Shown here: positions 42,272-52,321 of the stretch, piece by piece
Position numbering within the stretch: the stretch's first letter is position 1
Layout: each line of letters begins with the position of its first letter
Translations under genes and position numbers: made by a program
Notes under the pieces: generated by a model
Database searches by the model: none
Seen by the model: only the letters and a program-made list of their open reading frames with translations
Told to the model about the DNA's origin: nothing
Source of the DNA: Larix kaempferi
Taxonomy: Eukaryota > Streptophyta > Pinopsida > Pinales > Pinaceae
DNA: 64,000 nt
Assembly (NCBI GenBank): GCA_027924585.1
Contig: BSBM01000320.1
Location: 124,001-188,000 of the forward strand
Direction of reading: 5' to 3'

Positions 42272-45200
42272 TCACCATCCATCACTCACTCCAAGCAAAG
42301 ATCTCAAGTAAGTGAAGGTCTTCTCTGTAAAGCACTTGGTGAAAATATCAGCAGTTTGCTCGGTGGATGGGCAATACTGCAGTGAAATCACCCTGTCATG
42401 CACCAAGCCCCGAATGTAATGCATGTGGATCTCAATGTGCTTTGTTCTTTGCCTCTGTACTGGATCAGTAGATATCTTGATGGCACTTTTATTATCCACC
42501 CAAATATTGGTTGGAGAATCAATAGCAACACCAAACTCCCGAAGAATGCCTTGCAACCAAACACACTGTGTGGCTGCGTTCACTGCTGCCCTGTACTCGG
42601 CCTCTGCTGATGAAAGAGAAATTGTATGCTGTTTCTTACTTGACCAGCAAATAGGACCTTCAGAAAACATAAACACAAAACCTGAAGTGGACTTTCTATC
42701 GATGGGATCTCCCGCCCAATCGGAATCAGAAAATCCAGCTAGTTGAAGTGAAGAACCAGCTGCATAGTGTACCCCGAAGCTCTTAGTTCCTTGGACATAA
42801 TGAAGGATTCTTTTGGCTGCCTTCCAATGGATCTCATGTGGCTGCTGCATATACCTTGCTACAGCACTTACAGCATAAGACAAATCAGGTCTTGTATGTG
42901 TAAGGTACAGCAAACTTCCAACTAGCTTCCTATAGAGTGTGCAATCCACCACCGGAGAGTCTTCAAATTCACCTAGTTTTATGCCTGAAAGGAATGGGCA
43001 CTTGGCTGCCTTACATTCAGCCATTTTGAACTTGAATAACAGGTCTGAAGCATACTTAGATTGACTCAGCAAAATACCTCTCTCAGATTGCTCAATTTCC
43101 AAACCCAAAAATTGCCTTAGCAATCCTAGGTCGCTCATGGCAAATTCACTGTGCAAAGAAGCTTTAATTGAGCCAATTTGTTTGGTGCAGCTCCCTGTAA
43201 TTAAGAGATCATCAACATACAGTACAATGACCTGCAAATTACCATCACAATGCTGCAAATAAACATTTGGATCAGACTTGCATCGACAGAAACCAATTGA
43301 GAGCAAAAAAGCATCCATTTTGGCATACCAAGCCCTGGGGGCTTGCTTGAGTCCATAGAGTGACTTCTTCAACCTGCATACAAGTGTGGGATCCTCTTGG
43401 AATCCTTCAGGCTGCTGCATATATATCTCTTCCTGTAGCTCACCATGCAAGAATGCACTTTTGACATCCATGTGGTGAACTTCCCAACCTTTACTAGCTG
43501 CCATGGCTAGAGCTAGTCTAATTGAGTCCATCTTTGCAACCGGTGCAAAGGTCTCTGTATAATCCACACCATGGATTTGTGAGTAGCCCTTAGCCACTAA
43601 ACTAGCCTTATATTTCAGATCAGAACCATCAGCAACAGGTTTGGTTCGAAAAATCCACTTACATTGCACTAGTTTCCTCTTGGGAGGAAGAGGCACCAAA
43701 TCCCATGTTTTGTTCTCTTGCAGAGATTGGAATTCTTCTTGCATTGCTGCCCTCCACCTTGGATCATGATGAGCTTCCTGATATGATGTTGGATCAGATC
43801 CAATCATCATATAACAGTGATCAGCAAGCTCACTCTCATTTGCAAAGGAAGCATTGATTGTTTGGGATCTAGTCTTCCTAGGCTCTTGGGGATTGCCTGC
43901 CAATTCACCTGCAGCTTCTATGATTTTTTCAGCCCACTTGGGCCTTGATGGTGACTCATGTACAGCAATGTCATCTTCAGCTATGTCATCTTCAGCAATA
44001 TCAGAAAAATCAGAGGAAGAATCATCACTAATCTCATTGAGGTGTGGAGGAGAGGAGCTTTCCCCCGGTGCAAGCTCAAAATCTGGAATTGGTTCTTCTT
44101 CGAATTGCACACTTCTCTCAATGAAAGTTTTAAGTGTGGATGTGTCAAAGAGCTTATAGCCCTTTGTGTCCTCACCATAACCAACCATGATACATTCCCT
44201 ACTCTGTGGCTCCAAAGCCTTCCTCTTTTCTGATGGAATTCGAGCCCATGCTCTAGACCCAAAAATCCTGAAATTTGACACATTTGGTTTTTGGCCAAAC
44301 CATGCCTCATAGGGGGTTTTTCCTTTGACTGATTTGTGAAAGGCTCTGTTCTGAATATGAGCAGCACAATTGATGGCTTCAGCCCATAGCTTAGGGCTTA
44401 GATCCCTAGCTTCAATCATGCAAGTAGCCATCTCCTTGAGAGATCTATTCTTCCTCTCTGCCACACCATTTTGCTGAGGTGTGTAGGGGATTGAATGTTG
44501 CATTTGGATGCCACATTCCTCACAAAGGTGCTGAATGTTATTATTCACATATTCCTTTCCATTATCAGTCCTAAGGATCTTTATCTTATGACCACTATGG
44601 TTCTCCACTAGGGCTTTCCAAATCTTCAGTTTCTCAAACACTTCTGACTTCAATTTAAGGAAGTAAACCCAGCAGAATCGAGAGTAGTCATCTATGAATG
44701 TAAGTACATACCTTGATCCACCATATGATGGAGTGGGAAGAGGACCAATGAGGTCTGAATGTACCAATCCAAGTGGTTGAGTGGCTCTCCTTGCCATTCC
44801 CTTCTCATAGCTGCGCTCAGGATGCTTTCCAACTACACACCCAATGCATGCACCATTCGATGATCTGATTTCTGGAAGCCCTTCCACCATCTCGTCCCTG
44901 TGCAATTGCTGGAGATATTTGTAGTTCATGTGGCCAAATCTTTCATGCCACAACTTGGAGGTCTCGTTGGCATGAGAGACAAGAGCATGGTCACTAGAAT
45001 TTGGAATGAAGTTTGAGAATTTGTACATTCTCTCATCATGATCTACATACCCTACTGCCACAACTTGATTTGAGGAAATTTCTGAGATTTCTACCAAATC
45101 TGGAGTGAATGTCACTCTCTTGGCTTCTCCTGTATGAGTCATTTGATAGACTGATAGCAAATTTGCAGCCAATGAAGGTACATAGAGCACATCACTGAAA

Positions 45201-46300
45201 TAGCCATGCTCCATGTCAATCCTACCAATCCCCTTGGTCTGGAGTTCTGAATCATCTCCCATTCGAACTGTTGGGCCACCATTCGAATGCAAAGAGGAGA
45301 AAAGCTCTCTGGATGAAACCATATGTCTGGAAGCTCCTGAATCAATGATGAAGGAAGAGGGATTCGAAGTACCTGCTACCAAAGCATGACACTTCTCCTT
45401 ATTGTCAGGGTTTGAGGTGCTTTCTTTCTTCCTTGCGCCCTCAGGGACTGGGATGTTGTTCTTCTCCAGCAGCTGCGCCATTGAGTCAATGGTTTTCTTC
45501 ATACATGAGCTCTCTGGATGCCATCCCCTATGACAATAGGTGCATTTGGTCTTTTCCTTTCCCTTCTTGTCCTTCTCCTTTGACAGATTCGAACCCCCAT
45601 CTGCAGACTTGGTCTTGTCAAACTTCCTCTTCTCTTGCTGCTTCGAATTCTTGGCTTTCTGCTTTCCTTTGCTTGCATTTGAAACACCCATTGCCAATGC
45701 TTGGTCCTTTGATTTTATGGTGCCCATCTGAACTAGTTTGTCCTGCTCCTGAGTGAGACACTCCATGAAGGTAGCTAGTGATGGCATTTGCCAATTTCGA
45801 AGGGTCATTTTGGCTGAGTGAAATGTGCTAACAAATACTGAAAACTCTGGGCCTAGCTTCGAAAGGATGGACAGAATCAGTTGTTCCTCCTTCTTAACAA
45901 TTCCACATTGTTGCAGTTGAAGCACCAGTGACTTGAATTTCGTGAAGAACTCCTGGATGGTTTCAAAATGCGTTGGGCTCAAGCTAATGAGCTCGTTTTC
46001 AAGCTGGTGGCCTCTCAGTTCATCAGTTTTCCCAAAGAGTGATTCTAGCTTCACCCATACTTCATTAGGAGTTGTCAAACTGTCTGTATGAAACAAGAGT
46101 TCCCTTGAAATGCTCAGGAATAGCAATCCATAAGCTTCATCAAGTCGATTGTAATACTTTGCTTTCTCCACAGCAGAATTTGGCTCCACTTCTGTGCCCA
46201 TGGTCACTCTATAGAGACCCTTAGATCTCAACTTGATGACCATCTCAGCATTCCAATCAAAAAAATTGAAGGGTGTGAGCAACATTTGGTTTGCTTCCAT
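42272..46300 (-). CDS. gag-pol: Ty1/copia gag-pol polyprotein, intact (1342 aa)
   Basis: This single ORF encodes everything needed for copia replication. Positions below count from the ATG at 46300 (MEANQMLLTPFNFFDW). The frame opens 54 bases earlier, at 46354, but the codon there is TTG, so the ATG is the likely start. Gag (UBN2-type) covers about residues 1-240, with a zinc knuckle CTYCHRGWHPESSC at 253-266. The protease has DSGA at 320-323. The integrase has H452, H457, C485, C488 and the acidic triad D516, D579, E615, which gives DD35E spacing. RT spans about 865-1110, with QCKWIFRTK, D945 in HHMDVKSAF and YVDD at 1028-1031. RNase H spans about 1190-1320, with D1192, E1233 and D1269. A small DIAEDDIAEDDIA repeat lies before RT. 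No stop or frameshift interrupts it. The overlapping plus-strand ORFs are antisense shadows. Confidence 0.97.
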   Translation of the reverse strand: MEANQMLLTPFNFFDWNAEMVIKLRSKGLYRVTMGTEVEPNSAVEKAKYYNRLDEAYGLLFLSISRELLFHTDSLTTPNEVWVKLESLFGKTDELRGHQLENELISLSPTHFETIQEFFTKFKSLVLQLQQCGIVKKEEQLILSILSKLGPEFSVFVSTFHSAKMTLRNWQMPSLATFMECLTQEQDKLVQMGTIKSKDQALAMGVSNASKGKQKAKNSKQQEKRKFDKTKSADGGSNLSKEKDKKGKEKTKCTYCHRGWHPESSCMKKTIDSMAQLLEKNNIPVPEGARKKESTSNPDNKEKCHALVAGTSNPSSFIIDSGASRHMVSSRELFSSLHSNGGPTVRMGDDSELQTKGIGRIDMEHGYFSDVLYVPSLAANLLSVYQMTHTGEAKRVTFTPDLVEISEISSNQVVAVGYVDHDERMYKFSNFIPNSSDHALVSHANETSKLWHERFGHMNYKYLQQLHRDEMVEGLPEIRSSNGACIGCVVGKHPERSYEKGMARRATQPLGLVHSDLIGPLPTPSYGGSRYVLTFIDDYSRFCWVYFLKLKSEVFEKLKIWKALVENHSGHKIKILRTDNGKEYVNNNIQHLCEECGIQMQHSIPYTPQQNGVAERKNRSLKEMATCMIEARDLSPKLWAEAINCAAHIQNRAFHKSVKGKTPYEAWFGQKPNVSNFRIFGSRAWARIPSEKRKALEPQSRECIMVGYGEDTKGYKLFDTSTLKTFIERSVQFEEEPIPDFELAPGESSSPPHLNEISDDSSSDFSDIAEDDIAEDDIAVHESPSRPKWAEKIIEAAGELAGNPQEPRKTRSQTINASFANESELADHCYMMIGSDPTSYQEAHHDPRWRAAMQEEFQSLQENKTWDLVPLPPKRKLVQCKWIFRTKPVADGSDLKYKASLVAKGYSQIHGVDYTETFAPVAKMDSIRLALAMAASKGWEVHHMDVKSAFLHGELQEEIYMQQPEGFQEDPTLVCRLKKSLYGLKQAPRAWYAKMDAFLLSIGFCRCKSDPNVYLQHCDGNLQVIVLYVDDLLITGSCTKQIGSIKASLHSEFAMSDLGLLRQFLGLEIEQSERGILLSQSKYASDLLFKFKMAECKAAKCPFLSGIKLGEFEDSPVVDCTLYRKLVGSLLYLTHTRPDLSYAVSAVARYMQQPHEIHWKAAKRILHYVQGTKSFGVHYAAGSSLQLAGFSDSDWAGDPIDRKSTSGFVFMFSEGPICWSSKKQHTISLSSAEAEYRAAVNAATQCVWLQGILREFGVAIDSPTNIWVDNKSAIKISTDPVQRQRTKHIEIHMHYIRGLVHDRVISLQYCPSTEQTADIFTKCFTEKTFTYLRSLLGVSDGW

Positions 46301-46420
46301 GACTGCTGCGTTAATGGTGAGAAAACTACTGAAACACCTGCAAAAAACACTCAATTTTTATCTGGAAATCCTCTCTAGAATGCAGTTCAACGCTCAATGT
46401 TGGCCTGCAACTCACTAACT

Positions 46421-46440
46421 CCATGATGGCTCTGATACCA
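46421..46440 (-). promoter_or_regulatory. Primer-binding site of the intact copia element
   Basis: On the minus strand TGGTATCAGAGCCATCATGG follows the LTR with no spacer. The first 12 bases match the initiator-Met site, and the rest extends the match pattern seen in many plant copia elements. Confidence 0.92.
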
Positions 46441-47126
46441 TGTGAGTATTTTGATCATAGAAGATCGAGGAGCTATGGAGAACCTCACAAAATCGAATTA
46501 GTTTGCAAAAACTGTGGAAAAACTTGAAAAAAGAGATAAATTTACACACAATGTATGCTCAAATCTTTGATTAACTGACTGTCTAACATGTGAAAATGTT
46601 AGTAACAGGTTTTTATTACATCCATGAGAAAATCGAGAGCATTAGGTGGCTCAAGCTGAGTGTACAAGTCATCAATGCCAAATTGGCCTCAATCCCCCCT
46701 AGGTGGGTCCAACTCAATCCCAATCACCCCAAACAGCTACAAATTCTGGTGTGGAGGTGGCTGAAGCATGCTGAGTCATTAATTAGCTCAAGGCAGGCGT
46801 GGGTGAGCAAATAGAGGAGGTTTGGGGGCCCAAGGGAGCATTAAATGCTCCAAATCTAGCCAAAAGTGGGCAAAAATCCACCCTAGCGCCCTTGGTCAAC
46901 TAAATTCCCCAAAACAAGGAGAGAGGGCGCACCAGCAATAAATGAGGGCGCACTTGTGGACAAAACTGGAGGCTGGGTGAACTGGTTTGCTCAGAAGTGG
47001 GTGTGAACACTCTCAAAGTGGGTTTTTGACCAACTATAGTCACTTAATCCAAAACATGGTTTAATTAAGCACATGGATAATTAAAATTTATGGATTATGG
47101 TACTAAGTGTGGTTACTGTTCTAACA
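46441..47126 (-). repeat. 5' LTR (686 bp) of the intact copia element
   Basis: It is bounded by the PBS on one side and the TSD copy GTCCT (47127-47131) on the other. Confidence 0.97.
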
Positions 47127-48070
47127 GTCCTTGATCTGAAGAATGCCAAGCCTCTCTCTGAAGTACTCGAACTTCACCCTGGCTAGTGGCTTCGTCAGCA
47201 CATCTGCAATCTGCTCGTCCGTCGCAACATACAGGAGCTCCATAGCTCCTCTCTGCACCATATCCCTGATATAGTGATATTTGATCTCTATGTGTTTCGA
47301 CCTGTCATGAAACACTGGGTTCTTGGATAGCTTCACACAACTCTGGTTATCATAGACGATACCAGTAGCATCCAACAGGAGATCAAATAACTCATACAGT
47401 AGCTTCCGTATCCATACTGCCTCACAACTAGCTAAGCAGGCTGCAACATACTCTGCCTCAGCTGTACTCAGTGCTACGCAGGACTGCTTCCTGCTAAACC
47501 AAGAGATCACACCTGATCCCATACTGAAGCAACACCCAGATGTGCTCTTCCTATCTGTAGCATTGCTAGCCCAATCTGAATCAACATAACCCTGCAGGTT
47601 AAAATTTTGATTCGCCTCATACCTGAGCCCATAATCCACTGTACCCTTTAGGTACCTCAGAACATGCTTTACAGCAACCAGGTGAACACTCCTCGGATCT
47701 GTCAGGAACTGGCTCAATGTGTTCACAGTAAAGCAAATGTCTGGTCTCGTGTTCGTCAGGTACATCAAGGACCCAATCATCTGACGATACATAGAGACAT
47801 CAATTGGCTCAGATGAAGCATCACATAGAAGCTTCAGATTTGATGCCATAGGTGTGGCCATGGCCTTGCAATCCATCATCCCGAACCCCTTCGGGATCTC
47901 TACTGCATACTTCCCTTGTCCAAGGAAGATTCCATCTGCACTCTGCCTCCATGCCAAAAACAAATAGTGCATCATCCCCAAGTTCTTCATCTCGAACTCG
48001 GTAGTAAGCTTCCGCTGCGTGTCAGCAATCAATCTATTTTCACCTACATAAAAGTAGTATCACTAGATTT
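47127..48070 (-). pseudogene. pol: Host copia pol: RT end and RNase H, cut by the nested insertion
   Basis: The frame (from about 48060) reads IADTQRKLTTEFEMKNLGMM, YRQMIGSLMYLTNTRPDICF, GYVDSDWASNATDRKSTSGC, SRKQSCVALSTAEAEYVAA, GIVYDNQSCVKLSKNPVFHD and HIEIKYHYIRDMVQRGAMEL. This is the end of RT and a complete-looking RNase H. Upstream the RT active site is deleted: LLLYV runs straight into GEN...LIAD where YVDD should stand. The inner element inserted after IKD, so the frame now ends C-stop inside its LTR. Without the insertion it would continue for a few codons (through 41385) to a stop. RNase H would degrade the RNA of the RNA-DNA hybrid. Confidence 0.9.
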
Positions 48071-48506
48071 CCTTCCTCAACCTTGTAGTAAGGGTTGGAA
48101 TCCGCTTTACTCTTGGTAAATCCCAAACTAGATAGAAAGCTGTCTATCCTACCATACCAAGTTCTGCACACATAAATGACTACACCATGCTATCTTGAAA
48201 TCCATCTGATGCATCTTCTATTTCATCACTTTTATATTTCTCAATGCTGTCATTTGCAACATGCTTGATCTGATAGTTCCATATGGAAGTCATAACAAAC
48301 TTCCCTTCAGGTCTTGGGACTACATCCCAAACATCATTCTTCATGATCGACGGATCATGGCATTCCATTTCTTCATCCCATATCCTGGGAACTTCAATAT
48401 CTTCAATAAATATCTTTGTTTGCTGGAACAAATGTTGTAGTCCTTTTGTAGGTGAAGATATGTGGTGTTTCCTACAAAACAGGTTAAATTGCATGATTAG
48501 AAACAT
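48071..48506 (-). pseudogene. pol: Host copia pol: N-terminal RT fragment with internal deletions
   Basis: On the minus strand NDVWDVVPRPEGKFVMTSIW and YQIKHVANDSIEKYK match the start of copia RT. The text then jumps to HQMDFK-like sequence, then to RTWYGRIDSFLSSLGFTKSK. At least two stretches of RT, including the AFLNG and QPQGF regions, are therefore missing. The homologous fragment at 6975-7460 keeps part of what is deleted here. Confidence 0.82.
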
Positions 48507-50215
48507 CTCATAGTTTTCAGAACAAATTCTTACACATAAAGAAATATGTCATACAGTCATGCAATTATCTTAGCCAATGCTTCAATACAACATTTATCCA
48601 TATCCCGTAACTTTCTAGATGCCTTCCAATCTCTACCAGAACATTGTTAAGAGTGTGCACAACTCCCAACATGTCAGGAAAGAGGTTTCATTCTAGATAA
48701 GTAGCAATGGAATGTTGTACAGTGCCATAGGCCACTTACCCATGTATATTAGTAGTATATTGTTCATCAATGCAACTATTCTAATATGCATAGTACACAA
48801 CCGAATTCTAGGAACATCAGTATATGCATTATTGAACAGTATTATTTAACCAAACAAATATGCAAGAAATGATGATTAAAATACTTATCTTTCTTTGTTC
48901 GTTGGGTGGACTCCCTCTGAGTCTTTGCTTCCTTGCAGGAGCTGTTGGAGTCCTAATCTGAAGTAGCTTCTTCTACACCTTTATGTTGTGGAATGTAGAA
49001 AGATAGTCAACTCCCTCTGAATATCTGCATCCTTGCAGGAACTACTGAAGTGTGCTCCTTTTCTTTCTTGCAGGAACAACTGGAGTGTGCTCCTTTGCTT
49101 TCTTGCAGGAGCAACTGGAGTGTGCTCCCTCTTGATCTTTGCTTCCTGAATTACCTGTTCTTGAACTCATATTCATCCTTGGTCCCTATGCATGCTTATT
49201 AGTATCATGATTGTGTTATCCTTGTGATCTCATATAAAATCATACATTCATTAGTATACTATTAAAACACAATAATATCAAGCATGTATAGTCATGATCA
49301 TTTCAAACAGAAAATAATAAGCATTAGCATTCAAGGTTTATGTAGGATTCTTATGGTTAGTCAAATCATAAGAAACATAACATGTCTAAACCTATAATTA
49401 CTCAAACCTATGACTCTTCGGGTTAGTCATATCATCAATCAAGAGAAGAGATACAATATGCATAAAACCATGACTATTCAAACCTATGATTTCATGATTC
49501 TTCTGGTTAGTCAAATCAATCAATATAAGAGACATATTATTTTACTTATATTCCTATTTGACCATAGGACTTTTCTGGTTAGTCATATCATTAAACAAAG
49601 AAAAAAAAAAAACATAATATGCCTAAACCCATGATTACTAACTTCAATGAGTAATCATAATCAATCATGCCAAGTATACTTATATAAAGGATCTTATCAC
49701 AAGATGAGATTGTAACTTGATATAGGAAAAACATACCTGGATTGGCATGCTAGTTAGTTATGTCTAACATACTCACATGATGTCTTCTTGTTCTTCTTCA
49801 ATGACTTATGCTAGTAACCTGTATATCTCATAGTTTAGCTATTATAAAACCAAGTTATACATACCTCGTAAATGGATCTTCTATGAGATCCATGACAATG
49901 GATGAGTCTTTATCCTCATGTCATCATGATCATATGTTCTTGAATTGGAACATGATTTGTCTTTCTTGGTGTACCTTTCATGTTAGTAGACAACATAAAC
50001 CTCATACAACACCATAATGCATTAGTACAATCATAAGTGTCAACACCCTAATCAATGAATATTTTCTATCGTGCATTCATAATTTTATTAAGGTGATATG
50101 ACAAGTCTAAAATCAAGATTGTACTAACCGTAATAACATGAAGACAAACATACCATAAACTTAATCATGAACAAATCTCAAAACATACCTCGATGAGTCA
50201 TACCTGTCGAGATCG
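48507..50215 (-). other. Non-coding/decayed interior of the host copia element
   Basis: No open frame with a domain. The section 48520-48940 resembles 7735-8190. Around 48930-49150 a unit of about 37 bp with TTGCAGGA(A/G)C(A/T)ACT and GTGTGCTCC repeats three to four times. Around 49410-49640 phrases of the type ATGA(C/T)T-TT-TGGTTAGTCA-ATCA recur loosely. Gag beyond its N-terminus and the integrase are not recognisable. Confidence 0.5.
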
Positions 50216-50280
50216 CTTGTAATATCCTTATGTAAGGCCTTCGCCTCATCTCCCTCTGAAATAGGAACTTCTTCACTCAT
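50190..50280 (-). pseudogene. gag: Host copia gag, N-terminal fragment
   Basis: On the minus strand an ATG at about 50280 gives MSEEVPISEGDEAKALHKDI followed by TSDLDRYD, matching VPVPEGDEAKALHKK in the gag at 8390-9302. The similarity stops soon after, and the sequence becomes non-coding. The same shortened gag start with the same following sequence occurs on the plus strand at 63436-63520, so the shortening predates both insertions. Confidence 0.6.
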
Positions 50281-51077
50281 GCAGATGATCAATCCATCTT
50301 CTTCTAGGATTAACCCAATCCACTTGATTTGCAGGAACTGGTCCTGGAGATGGATATGGGTTTGTCAGAGAAACCCCAAAAATTCAAAATTGGAATTTCA
50401 AACTTCCGAAAGGATAGAAATATGCGCCTTGATGAGCTGATCAAACTGGTATATTCAGAATTTGAAAACTGCAAATTTTCACTTCTCAATTTTGCCTTTG
50501 AAACTTCCAGATTCACTGGACGTGACCCTGAACTGGGGTTTGATGAAGCCCACTCTTCTGACCAATCAAAAGGTTTGATCCAAAGCTCTAAGCTTCTATT
50601 TTTCTGAGGAGCTTCCAGCCGTGGTCACAGATTTCAAAAATTCCCATTTTTATAGAAGCCCTAATTTTTCCACTTTTCTGATCAAAGTCCCGAACTAGGG
50701 TCTGATCAAACCCAGCCTTCTTCCCAACCAAAAATTCTGATTTTGGTCTCTAAATTTCTATTTTGATGAGTAGCATCCAGCCATGGTCTCCGATTACAAA
50801 AATTCCAGCTTTCTTCAAAGCCCTAAATTCCGGAAGCCATGAATAAAGGTACTCAAAAATAATTATGTTTTGACAGAAATATGTACCTGATTGTTTCTGT
50901 TGTAACTTCGAACCTTTTGATCCACAGGGTCTGAAAAAGTTTCCTGAGATATCTTGACCTGTTATCTTTCCATCCTGACAGGTCTGACCTCAATTGGATT
51001 CTCTGAGAGAGAGTTATGCCAAATGTCGCAACGTGACCTGTTTTGGGATAAAACAGGAGAGCGAACTTGTACGGCAT

Positions 51078-51089
51078 GCCACGTGTCAC
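51078..51089. promoter_or_regulatory. G-box/ABRE-like motif in the leader (copy 1)
   Basis: GCCACGTGTCAC contains the ACGT core with ABRE-type flanks (CCACGTGTC), as bound by plant bZIP factors. Function is inferred from the motif only. Confidence 0.45.
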
Positions 51090-51253
51090 TGTTTGAACTT
51101 CGGCCTCTGAAAAGTTTCCTGAGATATCTCAGCCTGTTATCTTTCCATCCTGATAGGTCTGACCTCAATTGGACTCTCTGAGAGAGATTTATGCCAAGTG
51201 TCACAACATGACCTGTTTATGGGATAATACAGGAGAGCGCACTTGTACGGCGT

Positions 51254-51265
51254 GCCACGTGTCAC
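51254..51265. promoter_or_regulatory. G-box/ABRE-like motif in the leader (copy 2)
   Basis: This is the same 12-mer, GCCACGTGTCAC, in the second repeat unit, 176 bp from copy 1. Confidence 0.45.
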
Positions 51266-51650
51266 TGGTTCAACTTCGGCCTCTGAAAAAGTTTAATGAG
51301 ATAGTACAGTCTGTGTACTACCTGTCATTTTTCACGAAATTTCATTTGGAGCTTCCTAGCACAAGTTATGACCTTTTTCCCAAGGTCACCTGATTTTGAC
51401 TCAGATCTGGAAGAGGCAGAAACCCTATATTGTACAGATCATAAATCACAAAGTACAACGAATTAGAGTTTTTCCTTTGGACACAAGGTACCTGGAGATT
51501 TAATCTTCGTTTTGTAACAATTTCAGATCCGAAAACTTTGCCAAAACGGATTTATAGCGAAAGTGCTACGATGACTGATTTTTGCTATATCAAGCCCTAG
51601 CATCATAAGTACAACAAGTGTCATACATGCCATATCATGCCTTCTTTCAG

Positions 51651-51666
51651 GCTAGCTCTGATACCA
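51651..51666 (-). promoter_or_regulatory. Primer-binding site of the host copia element
   Basis: On the minus strand TGGTATCAGAGCTAGC follows the LTR with no spacer. Confidence 0.92.
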
Positions 51667-52316
51667 TGTTAAATTTTCAGAATTTACTTCAATTTGATCT
51701 AGGATCTTAACTGAGAGAACAACATGTACAGCATATCTACAGCATATCAATCATGGAGACAATAATGCAAGCACACAAGAGACACAAAGATTTACTTGGG
51801 GAAAACCATAAAGGTGAAAAACCCCAATAACTTCCTCAGAGATAGATAGAGCAATGATAAAACCAACCATAAGAGATAGACACAACCTAGCAGCAGATCC
51901 TCCTCCTCCATAAGTGCGCCACTCCTCCTTGAGTGCATAAGTGAGAAGTGAGTGAGTAAATAGAGTGCCTCCCACACTCTATTTATACTTGACTTGACTT
52001 GCCTTTTTACCTAACTCATGTAGGCTCGAACTTAACCACATAACATAATGCTGACTGGGCCAACCCCCAATAGGGTGGTCTAATAACCCTTTGAACCACA
52101 TGGCCGACCCCCAATAGGGTGGTCTAATAACCCTTTGACCCACATGACTTATACAAGGCCGACCCCAAACAAGGTGGTCTAATAACCCATCAAGTATAAG
52201 TTACGACACTTACAATATAAATGACGACACTTCCGTATAGAGGAATAATAACATCTCTATAGGAATACAATATAGATATATGTGAAATACATTCTGTAGT
52301 TACATATACATCAACA
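51667..52316 (-). repeat. 5' LTR (650 bp) of the host copia element
   Basis: The plus-strand text runs TGTTAAATTTTCAG to CATATACATCAACA. There are eight single-base differences from 39173-39822 and no indel. TTAAG follows. Confidence 0.95.
51980..51987 (-). promoter_or_regulatory. TATA box of the host copia 5' LTR
   Basis: On the minus strand TATAAATA lies in AAGTATAAATAGAGTGTG. The relative at 61532 has TATAAATAGAGAGTGTG in the matching place. Confidence 0.65.
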
Positions 52317-52321
52317 TTAAG

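Larger units (their letters stand above)
41391..47126 (-). mobile_element. Intact, young Ty1/copia element nested in the host copia; TSD GTCCT
   Basis: The 5736-bp element has 686-bp LTRs at 41391-42076 and 46441-47126, and GTCCT at 41386-41390 and 47127-47131. PBS and polypurine tract touch the LTRs directly, and a single uninterrupted gag-pol ORF fills the interior. The LTRs differ at three positions only (41408/46458, 41691/46741 and 42023/47073), about 0.4%. By sequence it looks capable of autonomous transposition; whether it is expressed cannot be seen. Confidence 0.97.
50931..51283 (-). repeat. 175-bp tandem duplication in the copia leader
   Basis: Two units start TGAAAA(A)GTTTCCTGAGATATC at 50931 and about 51107, and the start of a third partial unit lies at 51283. 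Each contains CTGACCTCAATTGGA, CTCTCTGAGAGAGA and GCCACGTGTCAC. The plus-strand relative has a single unit (about 62590-62790). Confidence 0.9.
50285..51650 (-). other. Leader of the host copia element
   Basis: About 1.4 kb lie between the PBS and the gag start. The stretch contains a 175-bp tandem duplication (next entry). Sequence from about 50340 to 50830 also appears in the plus-strand relative at 62840-63400. Confidence 0.7.
39173..52316 (-). mobile_element. Ty1/copia element (host of a nested insertion), TSD TTAAG
   Basis: On the minus strand the order is 5' LTR (52316-51667), PBS, leader, gag start, non-coding/decayed interior, RT fragments, RNase H, a 3' region with tandem-repeat arrays, polypurine tract, 3' LTR (39822-39173). 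TTAAG flanks both ends (39168-39172 and 52317-52321). The two 650-bp LTRs differ at 8 positions (about 1.2%), so it is fairly young. It is non-autonomous: most of gag, the integrase and the RT active site are missing. An intact copia element (41391-47126) sits inside. Without it the host measures about 7.4 kb. Confidence 0.95.

Noticed and set aside
42398-45756. Several plus-strand ORFs of 60-114 codons
   Set aside because: All are antisense to the intact gag-pol ORF and share its codon structure in another frame.
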